Shown here piece after piece: positions 21,689-33,866 of a stretch of DNA of 64,000 bases; position 1 is the stretch's first letter, and every line of letters begins with the position of its first letter. A model generated the notes under the pieces. It worked only from the letters and a program-made list of their open reading frames with translations. It did no database searches and was not told the origin of the DNA. This DNA comes from Lasiosphaeria ovina (Eukaryota > Ascomycota > Sordariomycetes > Sordariales > Lasiosphaeriaceae), in the NCBI GenBank assembly GCA_033439765.1, contig JAULSN010000004.1, positions 4,970,001 to 5,034,000 of the forward strand, written 5' to 3'. The position numbers and the translations under genes were made by a program.

Positions 21689-24600
21689 ATGGCCGCGCCT
21701 GTCGACAACTCAGAGGCCCCGTTTGCTCGTGCCCTGCGGGAATGGGTCGCGGACCTGAAGGAGAGCGAGGACAAGAAAAGCCCGTTCTACGAGAAGGTGC
21801 TGGCAGCCGGCTCCGAGGATGACGGGTCCGAGCCTTTCGATGCCCGCGACCCCCAAGTCTGCTCAAAGCGTCTCTCCGAATTCATCGAGAAGTTGCAGCA
21901 GACGCGGCGCGACGAGAGCAAATATCTCCGCCTCTGCGCCCGGCTCGAGCCCTTTGTCGACGGCATCACGCGCCTGATCAAGATATTCGGCACGCTCGCC
22001 CAGGCCGCGCCGTTCGAGGTCGGCATCGCCTTTGCCGGGGCGCAGCTCGTGCTGCAGCTAGCCAGCCAGCATGTGTCCGCGTTCAACAAGATGGTAGACA
22101 TCATGGTCGAAATTGAGAGACAGCTGCGCTGCTACGACAAGTTCTCGGTCGCGTTTTCGGATTCGGCTGATGTCCACAGCCTCCTGCTCGAGGCTTACAA
22201 GACTATCATCAGCTTCTGGCATAGAGCATCTCAGATTTTGAGCCGCAGTTGTAGGTGTTCCTGAGGTTGGCTCTGTTGCAGCGAACACACAAGGAGCTGA
22301 CATTTAGTGACAACCAAGCACTCCGAATTGCCGTCTCCACGCTGATTAAGCCCCTTGATGCCGAGTGGAAGATTTGCCTCGAGAAGCTACAGAGAAACTC
22401 GCAGGCCGTCCTGGCGCTCGCCCAGGCAACCACGGCTGTCGAGTCAAGGCAGAACCAAGAGTGTGAGTGAACAGTCTGCCTTGCCAGCATGTTTTATATA
22501 GAAGCTCACACACGACTCAAGTGGACTTGACCAAGAAAGTCGCAAAGTGGATCTTGGCAGGAGAAGACGCCGCGAAGTTGCTCTTCCGCCGTGACCTTGC
22601 TGAGAGCCGCTCGATCCGCCACGAGGGAACATGCAGCTGGGTCTTTGACCAGCCTGGCCTGAAGATGTGGTTCGACGCGAACAGCAATGCCGTCGCCTGG
22701 TATACTGCCCCGCCAGGGTCAGGCAAGACAGTCCTGTCGGCTGCCGTAGCACAGTATGTCGAGGAAAAGGGAAACGGGCAGCTCATCTACTACCGGTTTT
22801 CCTTTGACGACAGCACCCGAAGGATGCCAATCAACGCTCTGCGGTCCATCGCCCTGCAGCTGCGCACCGCCATGGGCAAAGTTCCCGAAGAAGTGATGGA
22901 AATCTTTAACAGCGAGATGCAGCGCCATGCATATCGACTACAGGACACCGAGATCGCAGCAAATGTTGTCGAAGGCTTCCTCAAACAAGTGCCCCGCATC
23001 CATATTGTTATTGACGGGCTGGACGAGTGCTCAGACATTCAGGGCGCGCTCCGCTTGTTCAGTCGGCTCGCGGGCTTTGAGAACTACGGGATAGTGAAAT
23101 GGTTCTTCACCAGCCGCGACGAGCCAGTGATACAGGCCGCAATGGAGAAGATACAAGCCACTGAGCTGCGCCCGGCGAAAGGGACTGTCATGAGCGATAT
23201 CACGACATTCCTCGACGCGAACAGCGCAAACTTGGCTGTGAGAAAGTGCAAAGACTGTGTCGAATACTGGACCGCGGCATCCCAGGAGAACTTTCTTTAC
23301 TCCCGACTCATGCTTCAACTGCTCTGCGGCGACGGCGTCACCTGCAGCGATGAGATCCACGAGGAGCTCCGACGGTTTCCGCCAGGGCTATCGGGATGCT
23401 ACACTCGGTGTCTAGACAGCCTCACCCAAAGGAAGGATGCCGAGCGCGAGCTTGCAAGGTACGCAACCCCCTATATCGTCCGGATTCGGTGAACGCGGCC
23501 GTGACCTTTACTAACTCCTCGGGTCGTGAAAAACAGACGCATGTTCGTGTTCCTAGTGTTTGCCGCCAAGCCTTTAACGGTGAACGAGCTGCGTAATGCA
23601 CTGGCTATCCGTATGGAACCGGGGTTCGACGACTACCAGCCAGGCCGAGTACCGAGTCTTGAACTTATCAAGTCACTCGGCGGGTCTCTTATCCGAATAG
23701 AACCCGAGAGCGGCTCAGACGCGGGTCCTTTGGTCAAGTTCGTGCACAAGTCTGTGGTTGACTTTTTCAAGGAAGACCCATCAAGGCTAGGAATTCCAGC
23801 AGAAAGGACCGACCTCAGGAATTTCTTCACCAGCAGGAAAGAAGGCGACCTGCAGCTCGGGAGGCAGTGCTTGAAGTATTTGCAGTTCCGACGGTACCAG
23901 ACTGACGTCGAGATGCCCACCGTCCTTGCCAACAACAACGAGCATGCGTTTCTCAAATATGCAGCTGCTTTCTGGTTTCAACATCTCGGCGACGTCGAGC
24001 ATAACCAGGAGCTCTTCTCCGAAGTACGGTCTTTCCTCCGGAGCCAAGCATTCCGAACCTGCCTTGCCGTGCAAGTCCATGTGCGGCCGCACCTTTTTGC
24101 ACGATACACGGGAATAGGAGGCGGCAGCATATTTTCGCTAGGCCTCGAGGCGGGAGACATGAGCAAGGACGACAATATCACCGACCCGCTTCCACACTGG
24201 GTCGAACTCTATAAGCCGGATGGTCGAGACATCTCCAGGGCGCTCTATGATTTCATCAAGGACTGGCACGAGGTGCTAGTGCTGCACCCCGAAGCCCGAA
24301 ACCAGTGCCAACTGGGCCAGGCGGCCAAACTGGTGTTCCCGGGGCTTGCGTCAACAATGTCAAAGGGCATCCGGGTTTCAACCATCAAGCTGCCGCCTGG
24401 GGCGCACAAGGCAGCAATGTCGAGTGTGTATTTCAACAAGTCAAAAGCATCCGCCCGTGTGACGTACGAAGGCAGCAGTAAAACTGCTGCACAGTGGCAC
24501 GACGCCCCGATATCAAGCGGAGAGCCCTCGGCGAGTGGGAAAATCGCGTTCGCTCCGCCTACATCAGGCCAGACAACGGACAAGAAACGGCTGATTCGCT

Positions 24601-26009
24601 TTACTGAGGAGGCAAACCAGCCAACCACATCCCCCACGGCGTGGTCAATCGATTTATCTGGCCTCGAGGTGGAACGGTCCGAAGGAGGGGCAGAGTCCGA
24701 GGCGTTGCATGCACCAAAGTCGTTCCACATCGAAGGGACCAAGTCAGGCAGGACTGAATGGGGCCTTTTGAAAGAGTCTACTTCGGTGCTTGTCGGCTGT
24801 GGACCAGCAGTGGCGTTCCACTTTCGGAATATGATCCTGGACGACATGAGGAAGCAGGAAACCGACTCAGGGTACGATTCGGCTTCCGACACGGACGCGG
24901 ACTCTGACTCGGGCTGGAGCAGCAACTCGGAGAGCGATTCCGAAGAAACCAGTGACTCTGAAGAGCAGGCCCCCCAGCAGAAGCCCAAGTCAAATGCATC
25001 CGACTGCCTTGTGATATGCTGCCACGGCGAGAAGCCTGTCTGGATTTCGTGGGACAACCAATCGAACAGCCAGACCTTGGTTTCTTGTGCTCTTCACCCC
25101 CATGAAAAGCTTGCCGTGTTCTCTCGCCGCCTTGGCGAATTGGAGCTTGTCGATATGGCCAGCGGTGAAATTTCCCGTCTGGCCATCGAAGACCCTGCTG
25201 CAGCCAGCGCGTCGGCATCTGTCATCTTTAGAGGTGCGTGGCGACTGTTATTGGAAATCTCCCTACCAAATGACTTGAATAATTGTCACTGACCATGCAC
25301 AGAACTTCGATTTTCTCCTTGTGGCCAGTATCTCTACAGCTTGCTCGTCTTGATTGACGACAACGCCGATGTCGGGTCGACGTGCCAAGTCCTGCTGTCA
25401 GTCTTCAAATTTGACGGCCAGAGCAGAGACGCCGGCTTGTTGTCGAGATGCGCTGCAGTTCAGCGCGTGACGTACAAGTTCAGGGCCGCAACTGAGAGGC
25501 TCCGGGCGCCTTTTATTCTGTCGCACTGGGACGTCGACATGCTGTATCTGTGTCTCCCACTGCTTTCTTGCAGTCCCAAAGTCGTGCGGATCGATCTCGC
25601 GCGTGCTCGCCACAACATATTGGAAGATGTGACATATGCCCAAACACTAACAAGTCCCGTCTTCTTCCCGAATTCGACTGCTTCTCGGAATCCAAGACTG
25701 CTCTATCGTTCTTCGCCGACGGATAGCAAGGATATCCTGCTATTGGCTCTCGATGGGGGTTTCCAGGGAGATGGCCAAGGAGACGACGGAAACAGTTATC
25801 CGCCGGTGGTCATGGAGTGGAAGATCAGCAAGAAGGACGGGTGGAAAATGTGGGATGAAGAAACAGATGGCCAGGAACCAGCGCTTGCCGAAGATCTTCG
25901 AACATACTCACAACTCCGCGGAACCTTTGTCAGCGCTGAGAAACGATTCACTGTCGTTGTACGCAGCGGGCTGGACTGGACAAGGAAGGCTTTTCTTTCC
26001 TGTGGATAA
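21689..26009 (+). CDS. NACHT-type STAND receptor (NLR-like), 1353 aa
   Basis: Five exons (21689-22254, 22308-22462, 22522-23458, 23537-25233, 25303-26009) close in phase; the first splice was chosen by phase. The N-terminal helical region (PFVDGITRLIKIFGTLAQAAPFE, then AGAQLVLQL) resembles the DUF7708-type domain that precedes NACHT in many fungal receptors. The NACHT domain has Walker A APPGSGKT (about 303-310), Walker B IVIDGLDECSD (about 403-413) and FTSRDEP. A winged-helix-like stretch (FVFLVFAAKPLTVNELRNALAI, then VKFVHKSVVDFF) follows. The C-terminal third has an acidic Ser/Asp/Glu run near residue 1000 and beta-strand segments such as ELRFSPCGQYLYSL, like a degenerate WD40 propeller. 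Such proteins are proposed to sense non-self and trigger cell death. There is no tandem-identical repeat array. Confidence 0.88.
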
Positions 26010-26923
26010 TTAAACAAACACAACCCAAACAGTCTGGGTTGGAATCGAAGGCCGCTAGTTACAATTGAAGTTTTATGGTCAGATAGGTCAGGTACCTAGG
26101 TAGACATCAACGGCAAATTTCAGGCGGCTGGGAGGCTAAAAAGCTAACCCGGCGGTTGCGAGAGCGAGAACATGGGGACTCCACAGTTTAGCCCAACGCT
26201 CCTTCCCATTTAACGGGGAATGGTGGACTGCCCGGTGGTGCTACCGTAGACCTAGGCAGATGCGGATAATACTCGTGGACGGCCATAGGGCTGCATTCTT
26301 TCTTTTACCCTACCGCTCCTTCCTTCAAAAAGTTCTCCGAACTCCACCCTGTAATTTCCTCGCGAGGCGGTCCTCCTTGGCTCCCAACCGAGCAGGGTTG
26401 GGCCAAGATGGCCGCCCATAGCATCGGCCGTCGCCCTATAGTGATAAATGCCGACCCGAGAACGTAGGTGGAGACAAGCTAGCTCAGGAACCAAGCAATT
26501 ATCCTATGGCCCGCCTACGGCCTATGAGCATGAAACTTTTTACCTTGGCGCCATGAATTTGGGCCGTGGACTGCAATCAATTCCTGCGAATGCCCAGGAA
26601 CTATACCTCTCTAGAGTTGCATCGGGTCAGGCACGCTTCTGTACCGACTTTTCCGGCTGCTTGCAGAAATGCCTAGGGCCGGGCCAATCCCCGAATTGGG
26701 CGCGTTACACAACTTCTTTAACTTCTTTTTCGAACCATGGATCGTTTTCATGAACCGCCCCCAATCGCAATTGCCCATATAAAGACGACGCCAGCGACCC
26801 GTTTGGTTGGATGAGGCCGCCCGCAACTCCCGTCCTATTTCTCTATCCCCCTGCCCCCTCCCCCTCCTCCCCTTTGCCGCCCACCGCCCACCGCCCACCG
26901 CCACCATCTGCATCATCGGCACC
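26010..26923. other. Intergenic, upstream of the FAD oxidase
   Basis: No gene seen. A CATATAAAG element at about 26776-26784 lies roughly 140 bp before the next start codon and is a plausible TATA box; a C-rich leader (about 26840-26905) follows. Confidence 0.5.
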
Positions 26924-28944
26924 ATGGGAAGCCGGCTCTTTTATCTCTTGAGTGGTGGGATACTTCTTGTCCTAGGCGCCACAGCATCCCAGAATGAGAG
27001 GGGCAATACCCAAGTGCCGTCGCCGGGTGGAGGCGCAATAGGGGGCAAATGGGTGCACCGTAAATGGGCCGGCGCCGACTACTCGTGCAAATGCTATCTC
27101 GGCGACGCGTGCTGGCCCGGCAAGCGGCAATGGGATGCCCTCAACACGACCGTTGCCGGGAACTTGCGGGTGGACGTCCCTCCCGGAGCTCCCTGCTTCA
27201 ATCTTTTCCAGGGACCCCTCGGCAATATCACGACTTACAACGCGGACCAATGCGCAAACGTGACTGCTGGATTTGGCACCGAGCAGTACCAGTGAGTGAT
27301 CTCAATGTCTTTTTTCGACACAGGTACTGAGTCTCGTAATTAGGATTGAACTGCCGGCCGCTGGCTTGTGGACCTACTTCACCAACGACACCTGCAGGCC
27401 AACCACCAACCCGTCAGACACCTGCACTCTCGGCTATTACCCCGTTCTCGTCATCACAGCCACGACGGTCGGCGACATCCAGGCCGGCATCAACTTTGCC
27501 AGAGATAACAACCTACGACTGATAATCCGGAACACTGGCCACGACTTTCTCGGTCGAAGCGTGGGCTGGGGCTCCCTCGTCATCAACACCCATTCCTTTC
27601 AGCAGATTTCCTTCACCGATTCCTGGAGCGGCGCCGGTGGTTATGCTGGGTCTGCCATCACGGTTGGCGCCGGCGTGCAGGCATTCAATGCGCTGAAGAA
27701 GCTGAATGCCCTAACCCCTCCTAAAGTCATGGTCACTGGGGAATGCGGCGTGAGTCCTGGCTTTGCTATGCTTCTTAATCACCGATTACTGGCAAGTGCT
27801 GACTCTCCGAATCTATCTAATAGACTGTCGGTATTGCAGGAGGCCTGCCTCAGGGGGGTGGCCACGGCCCTCTGACTAACCAACAAGGATTCCTCGCCGA
27901 TACGGCACTCGAATTCAAAGTCATTACAGCGGACGGGGTACTCCGGACCGCCAATGAGAAAAGTAACTCGGACCTGTTTTGGGGGCTGAGAGGTGGCGGA
28001 CCTGCCACGTTTGCCGTCATTGTCGAGGCGTCCTATAAGACATTTGCTGACGTCCCGAGCACTGGTATTACCCTAAACATCAACATAGCGAACACCACGC
28101 TGTTCTGGCAGGCTGTTACAGCGTTCACCGGCTACAGCAACCGATTCGTCGACAACGGTATCTACGTCTACTATGAGCTTGGAATCGGCGGTCAAATCCT
28201 AAGCGTCCAACCCATTGTCGGCGTTGGGAAGACAGTCGCCCAGCTCCAGGCGATTGTTAAGCCTCTGTTCAGCGAGCTGGATGCGTTGGGAGCCCCATAC
28301 CAGACATCGACCAAGACGTTCGCTACGTTCTATGACCTGTACATGGGATTGTTCGCTACTGAAGGAGCAGGGAGCTCGGCCCTTACCGGGGGGTGGACAA
28401 TTGGCAAGGCCGATATCGCCAACAACACGACTGGAATTGTGGAGGCGTTTAAGACGGTCCTTGCCAGCGGCTCGTTGATGGTTGGCCACATATGGAACGC
28501 AGGATATGGTCTGCCCAAGAGCGAATGGACCAAGAGCGCCGTGAACCCGCGCTTCAGAGCAGCCAGCAACAAGCTCATCACGGTGATTCCTATCGATGGC
28601 AATGCACCGCTTGCCGACAAGGCCGCCGCCCAGTATAAACTAACCTACGTTGTCGACAATGCCCTGAAGCAAGCCGCCCCCAACGGCGCGGCGTACGTCA
28701 ACGAGGTAAGTCTTGCGCAGCTGCTCGCATCATTTGACGAGGTTGCACTTGCTGACCACGAGACTTGCAGGCCGACCCCTTCATCCCCAACTGGCAGGAG
28801 GCTTTCTGGGGCACAAACTATCCGGCCCTGCTCGAGCTGCGGAAGAAATGGGATCCTGCCGGCGTCTTCTATGCTGTCTCGACCCCCGGCACCGAGGACT
28901 GGGAGCAGATCGAGTACGGCACGCGCCTGTGCAAAAAGCTCTGA
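26924..28944 (+). CDS. Secreted berberine-bridge-type FAD oxidase, 609 aa
   Basis: Four exons (26924-27291, 27344-27749, 27824-28705, 28771-28944) close in phase. A signal peptide (LLSGGILLVLGATA) precedes a Cys-containing N-terminal segment. The FAD_binding_4 domain contains IRNTGHDFLGRS, whose His (about 189) is the usual 8-alpha FAD attachment site, and GECGTVGIAGG, whose Cys (about 257) matches the second, 6-S-cysteinyl, site. GGGHGPLT and LFWGLRGGGPATFAVI follow. The C-terminal BBE domain ends with YPALLELRKKWDPAGVFYAV. Family members oxidise alcohols, sugars or alkaloid-like substrates with O2; the substrate cannot be predicted. Both covalent linkage residues appear intact. Confidence 0.93.
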
Positions 28945-29464
28945 TAGGTGAAGGGCACATGTCGTTCATGTTGGCCATTACGTGAACATGAAAATAATTA
29001 CGATTGTTTCAAAAAATCAACACCAAAAAGATTACGAAAAAATATCTATGTTCCTTCCAAGTTTCAAGTGTCTAGCAAAACCCGAACCCTGGACCTTGGC
29101 AATAGAGTCTTGGCAGGGTTTCATCTCCGGCCGCCGGGGTCACGAGAAACGGTGAAGTGAATCTCACGTCTCGCTGACACCCGTCCGCGCACTGGATTCT
29201 GATGAAGCCACACCACAAACGATTATCGCGGCGCCGGACACTCTGGCTTAGATGCGTGCACTTAAACTTGATCCACCGCGTCTAGTTCTGGCGCATTTGC
29301 CATTTCTGGACACAACGTCGAACGAGTCTTGGGTAGGCTTGCGACAGGAGCGACGCGTAAGCCACTGCTTGGGAGGGACTCTTGACAACACCGGCCGTCG
29401 TCTCCAAATCGCCAACCAGACCCAATGTGAGCCAGGTTGCCAAGACTCCGATTAGTTACCGGCT
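28945..29464. other. Intergenic, upstream of the HET gene
   Basis: No gene recognised. AT-rich near 28985-29060 (oxidase 3' flank), then GC-richer DNA leading to the HET start. Confidence 0.5.
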
Positions 29465-31861
29465 ATGGAGAAGCTCAGAAACCGACTCCAGCGTGGCACC
29501 ATCTACGTTCGTCTTTTCGGCTGGGTCTACTGGAAGCTGGCCATCCCGGTGCCACTCACGCAGACCATTCGAGACAGGTTTGCCAGGCGTGCCGAGGAAC
29601 GGGTGTTGCGGACAAGCCAACCCGTACCGTACAAATACCATGCACTCGGCGGACCGCGAGCCATTCGTCTCCTCAAGATCGACAAACTAGAACACGCGGG
29701 CATCTGGCGGCCCGGCGTAGTCAGATGCACCGTCCACGAGTTCCCCATCGCCGGCGCGCCGCCATTCAACGCGCTCTCCTATACGTGGAAAGAGGACGAG
29801 GTGATTCTCGACACGGTCCGCGATGCGCGCTACCTGATTCACCCGCTTGTGCGCCTCTACGGTTCCAAGTGGTGGAAGGCGCTGGTCAACCGGTCCGAGT
29901 GCGCCCCGGCCCGGCTGCCCTGGCTTGACGAGGCGGTCAGGCGTGCCACAACGGCGACGGTGCAATCGCCACACCAAGCTCTAGACGGGCTTCCCCGACG
30001 ACTGATCCTGTGCGACGGGCAGGCCATGTTCGTGACGCAGAACCTGCACAACGCCCTGAGCACCGTCTCGCGCAAGAACCCGGGGTACTGGTGGATTGAC
30101 CAGCTGTGCATCAACCAGGAGGACGCGCAGGAGAAGAGCGTGCAGGTGGCGCTGATGGGCGAGCTGTACAGGACGGCGTCGACGGTGGCCATCTGGCTCG
30201 GGGCGCGGACGTCGTTCGAGGCGCGCATCGTGCCGGCGCTCGAGCTGCTGGCCAACATGCCCGACGACGACGTCGAGGCCATCGCCGTGTCCAGCCTGTC
30301 GCTCTTCTACCGCGCGTTCCCCAAGCTGTTCGCGCTCGTCGGCTTCTTCTCGCGCGCCTGGTTCGACCGCCTGTGGATCGTGCAGGAGTTCGCCGTCGCC
30401 CGCCACGCCGCGTTCCTGCTCGGCGACGCCGACATCCCGCTCGCCCTGGCCACGCGCGCCCTGCGCCGCATCGAGCAGGTCCTCTCGGCGTCCAGCCTCG
30501 GCATCTTCCTCAACTCGGCCGACATGCCCACCGAGAACCGCTCCGGGCTGCTCGACTCGCGCGACTACACGGCCGCCCACGGGCCCTGGACGCTCGAGAA
30601 GTGGCTCGGCGTCGCGCGCGGCCGCAAGACCACCGACCCGCGCGACTACGTGTTCGGCGGCCTGTCGCTGCTCGGCCGCGACGCCGACCCGGCCGTGCGC
30701 GACATCGAGCACCAGCCGGTTCTAGTCACGCGAAGCGACGCGACCGCGCTCGGCGCCGACTATACGAAGCCGGTCGAGGCCGTCTACTTTGCGTTTGCTG
30801 TGGCGCTGTTCCAGAGCGAGCTGGGCATCAACGCGCTGTCGCTCGTGGGGACACGCAAAGACGCCAAGCGGTACCCGACCTGGATGGTCAACCTGCACGA
30901 GCCGCTGTCGCCGAAGCCGCTGCACCAGCTGCAGGTCCGGCAGCCGCGACGCGTGCGCTCGCCGGGCCACCGCCCGACGGAGACGGAGATGTACGTGGGC
31001 GGGGAGTGCGTGTTTGCCGACGCGGTGCACTTTGACGAGATCGCCGCCGTCGGCGATCCGCTCACCCACTGGCTCAGCGGCGGCCCCGATGCGCCGTTCC
31101 ATCTCGCCGACACCTTCCGCCTCACCCTCGAGCTCGGCCCGCGCTACCCGCCCACCGGCGAGCTGCTGCTGACGGCGCTGTGGCGGACTCTCATCCTGGA
31201 AGAGGAATCCGCGTCGCCGAGTCTCGACGCGTCGTTCGCGGACGCCGTGCGCTGGTATTTCGACCTCTCGCGCGCGGGCATCGCGACGCAAGACGCGCGG
31301 ACGGACTGGGCGAGCAAGGACGACGAGGACGCCTACCGTGAAGCGCGATCCCTGCACGAGCGGCTCGGCGCGTCTCTCATGTCGATGCTGTCACGAGAGG
31401 AATACGCGTCGACGGAATTCGCAGGGCTGCGGCTGCCCCCGGCCGCAAGTGCAACCACCAAAGGCAAGCCCGACGCGACGACATCAGACAAGGGCCTCAA
31501 CGACCCGGCGCTGTGGTACGGGTCGTGGCTGGCCTTCTTCGAGGCGTTCCACGAGGCCACGCCGGGGCGCCGCCTGTTCGTCACGCGGCGCGGCTTCCTC
31601 GGCATGGGCCCCGCCACGGCGCAGCCCGGCGACGACGTGCTGTTCCTGCGCGGCGCGTGGGCGCCCTACGTGTTCCGCTCCGTCGACCTTGCCGACGTGC
31701 CCGGGTGGCAGCCGGGTTCCGAACTGGCTGACCTCCCGCCGCCCCGGATTCTTGTTGGGGAGGCCTACGTGCATGGTGTTATGGGCCAGCTAGCCGGCAG
31801 CGATGCGGAGCTCGTGGCTGCCGCTGACAAGGATGTGTTTACGCCTATTATGATCGTCTGA
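29465..31861 (+). CDS. HET-domain protein, 798 aa, single exon
   Basis: One uninterrupted 798-codon frame. The HET domain starts near residue 100 with PPFNALSYTWKEDE. It continues with a spacer, LILCDGQAMFVTQNLHNAL, then YWWIDQLCINQEDAQEKSVQV (near 207) and LYRTASTVAIWLG, and closes with RAWFDRLWIVQEFAVA. This is the complete three-block order of the domain. The C-terminal 450 residues are unannotated but end with the block VTRRGFLGMGP and GDDVLFLRGAWAPYVFR, the usual C-terminal module of long HET proteins. Family members are implicated in vegetative incompatibility and cell death. An N-terminal hydrophobic patch (WVYWKLAIPVP) is weak. The very high GC at third positions opens long shadow frames on both strands. 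Confidence 0.92.
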   Translation: MEKLRNRLQRGTIYVRLFGWVYWKLAIPVPLTQTIRDRFARRAEERVLRTSQPVPYKYHALGGPRAIRLLKIDKLEHAGIWRPGVVRCTVHEFPIAGAPPFNALSYTWKEDEVILDTVRDARYLIHPLVRLYGSKWWKALVNRSECAPARLPWLDEAVRRATTATVQSPHQALDGLPRRLILCDGQAMFVTQNLHNALSTVSRKNPGYWWIDQLCINQEDAQEKSVQVALMGELYRTASTVAIWLGARTSFEARIVPALELLANMPDDDVEAIAVSSLSLFYRAFPKLFALVGFFSRAWFDRLWIVQEFAVARHAAFLLGDADIPLALATRALRRIEQVLSASSLGIFLNSADMPTENRSGLLDSRDYTAAHGPWTLEKWLGVARGRKTTDPRDYVFGGLSLLGRDADPAVRDIEHQPVLVTRSDATALGADYTKPVEAVYFAFAVALFQSELGINALSLVGTRKDAKRYPTWMVNLHEPLSPKPLHQLQVRQPRRVRSPGHRPTETEMYVGGECVFADAVHFDEIAAVGDPLTHWLSGGPDAPFHLADTFRLTLELGPRYPPTGELLLTALWRTLILEEESASPSLDASFADAVRWYFDLSRAGIATQDARTDWASKDDEDAYREARSLHERLGASLMSMLSREEYASTEFAGLRLPPAASATTKGKPDATTSDKGLNDPALWYGSWLAFFEAFHEATPGRRLFVTRRGFLGMGPATAQPGDDVLFLRGAWAPYVFRSVDLADVPGWQPGSELADLPPPRILVGEAYVHGVMGQLAGSDAELVAAADKDVFTPIMIV

Positions 31862-32154
31862 GCGGGGCTTTGGCCGTTAGGTGAAAGTATTGGCTGGCAA
31901 GGGAAGCTCGTGTGGAGATGTCGATACCTGATGGAGTTACAGTAATCCCGTTCAGCAGATGCGGGGAACCGAGGCGGGCTAAATAACTACCAGCGCCAAT
32001 TTTGTGTATCCGAGCAACATCTCCTTGTTCTTGAATAAAGACGGAGTCGATATCCTAACTACATCTCGTGGCTCTAATACTCCCCGCGAACTTGCTGCCA
32101 GCCAGCCAGCCAGTCTGTCTCTGCCAATACCCCCTACTTCTTACCGCCTTCACC

Positions 32155-32832
32155 ATGGCGCCCCAGCCGCAGTTGCAACTCCAGCTCCGGCCAGCCAAGG
32201 CCTCGGACCTCGCCGACATGGTCGCCTCCATCTTCTCATCCTTCGCCACTAACGCCATACACACGCGCCTGTTCCCTGCCTCGCTGGCCGCGTCGCAGGA
32301 CTTCTGGCACGCGTTCGCCGCCGACGCCATCGACGACCCGCGCGCACACTGCATCGTCGCCGAGGACCCCACCGCCGCCTCTCCCTCTGCCTTTGTGGGG
32401 TTTGCGCTGTGGCGGCCGCCCGCGATACTACATGACACCAAAGAAGAAAGAGAAGACGACCCGCCCTTCGACTGGACCGCCTGGCCCGTCGACCCCGATC
32501 TAGCGATGGCCTTCTTCGGCGCGCTCGCGGACAGGCACGCCGCGCTCATGGGCGCCCGCCCGCACTGGTACCTCGAGTTCGCGTGCGTCACGCCCGCGCT
32601 GCAGCGCCGCGGCGCCGGCGCCGCGCTGGTCCGCTGGGGCGTCGACCGTGCGGATGCTGATGGCGTCGAGGCGTATCTTGATGCCACGCCTGACGGGAAG
32701 CAGCTTTATGAGCGGTTCGGGTTTTGTGCTGTTGAGGTTGTGGAGTTCATGGGCGGGGAGTATAGGCAGTGTTTCATGCCACGGCCGAAGATGGAGACGA
32801 AGACAAAGACGGAAAGAGGGGCTGTAATGTGA
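32155..32832 (+). CDS. GNAT-family N-acetyltransferase, 225 aa
   Basis: Single exon, started at the ATG in CACCATGGCG (good Kozak context) rather than at an in-frame upstream Met. The N-terminus LQLRPAKASDLADM is the first strand and helix of a GNAT fold. The acetyl-CoA pyrophosphate-binding loop is LQRRGAGAALVRWG, preceded by the strand WYLEFACVTP. The terminal strand region LYERFGFCAVEVVEF is the common GNAT end. The acceptor substrate is unknown; similar fungal genes are annotated only as acetyltransferases. It lies 293 bp downstream of the HET gene on the same strand. The C-terminal tail is Lys/Thr-rich. Confidence 0.9.
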   Translation: MAPQPQLQLQLRPAKASDLADMVASIFSSFATNAIHTRLFPASLAASQDFWHAFAADAIDDPRAHCIVAEDPTAASPSAFVGFALWRPPAILHDTKEEREDDPPFDWTAWPVDPDLAMAFFGALADRHAALMGARPHWYLEFACVTPALQRRGAGAALVRWGVDRADADGVEAYLDATPDGKQLYERFGFCAVEVVEFMGGEYRQCFMPRPKMETKTKTERGAVM

Positions 32833-33866
32833 TGTGATGTTATGGGTTGGGATGGATGGGGATATCAAGAGTGGCTATGGTACTGTTGGCAGGTTCAGAT
32901 AATAGATGCATTAATTAGGTTCCTGTTAGCTACTTTGGCCATCATTAAGAAAGGAACAGAAAATAAAGAGCCAATTTGGCAGTTTGCTGACTCTTTCATA
33001 CACTCACTTGTTTGAAACTTCATGTGCTCTTTATTTTTTTCCTTTACCTAGGCTTGGGTATCTGATCAGGGTTGCTTCCTGAAGATGGATGACAGATCCC
33101 GGTTTCATTGCCTTTGTCACGTCTTTCGACTTTGGTCTCAGCAGGCTTCACTGTCTGTCTCACCAAAGCTTGCCACCAGCGACTTTACATGTGGTTAGGG
33201 TAGGTAGGTACCTTAAGTTGAAAGGCCGCCTTGTTCGTTCCGGTCTCCATTCTGTGGTTAATGAATCCTTTGTATTATAGCAAAGCGCATCATGCTGTTT
33301 GATATTATCACCCACAGAGCCGCAAGTTCAGTCTCCCAATGTAAAATAATCAATAAATTAATCAGGGGGGAGCCACAATGCTGTTTTACACCAATATTTC
33401 TCTTCCGCAGCCACAAAACTCTGGCTTTGCAACGCTCGCCGCTGCTTGTCCATCCGTTGCCAGCATTTCTAGCTCGCCACCCGGGTCCAAAGCTTTTACT
33501 CGGGTCTTATGCCAAGCAACTAAACAAACAGTAGGAGCAGATAAGGGGGAGCTAAGCTGAGCTGGATGGGCGTTGGCGCCACCGCTGCATGGAAAAGCAG
33601 AGAAGGCCAAGTCAGCTCGGGAAGCCGAGAACAGGCACCGAGCCGAGACTCGAATCTTATTCAGCCGTATGCTGTGATGCTGAGACTCCGTCGTGCGAGT
33701 CGAGTGTGTGAACGGGTTGGTCATGACAGTGACGATAAACAGTTATACATGTAATCATCACTTGGACATGTGACGTGCCCAAGGTAGGTAGCATTAACCG
33801 GTACTGTTATCCTGGCCCGCAAGGCGCCGAGACCTAGACTTACACACATCCAAACGACAGCCACAA
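32833..33866. other. Intergenic, no gene seen
   Basis: Relatively AT-rich with poly-T patches and short GGTAGGTA-type runs (near 33200 and 33785). No coding evidence; it includes the 3' flanks of two convergent genes. Confidence 0.5.

Noticed and set aside
21689..26009. High-identity WD40 repeat array at the NACHT C-terminus
   Set aside because: Only weak propeller-like strands are visible; no near-identical 42-residue repeats as in HNWD-type receptors.
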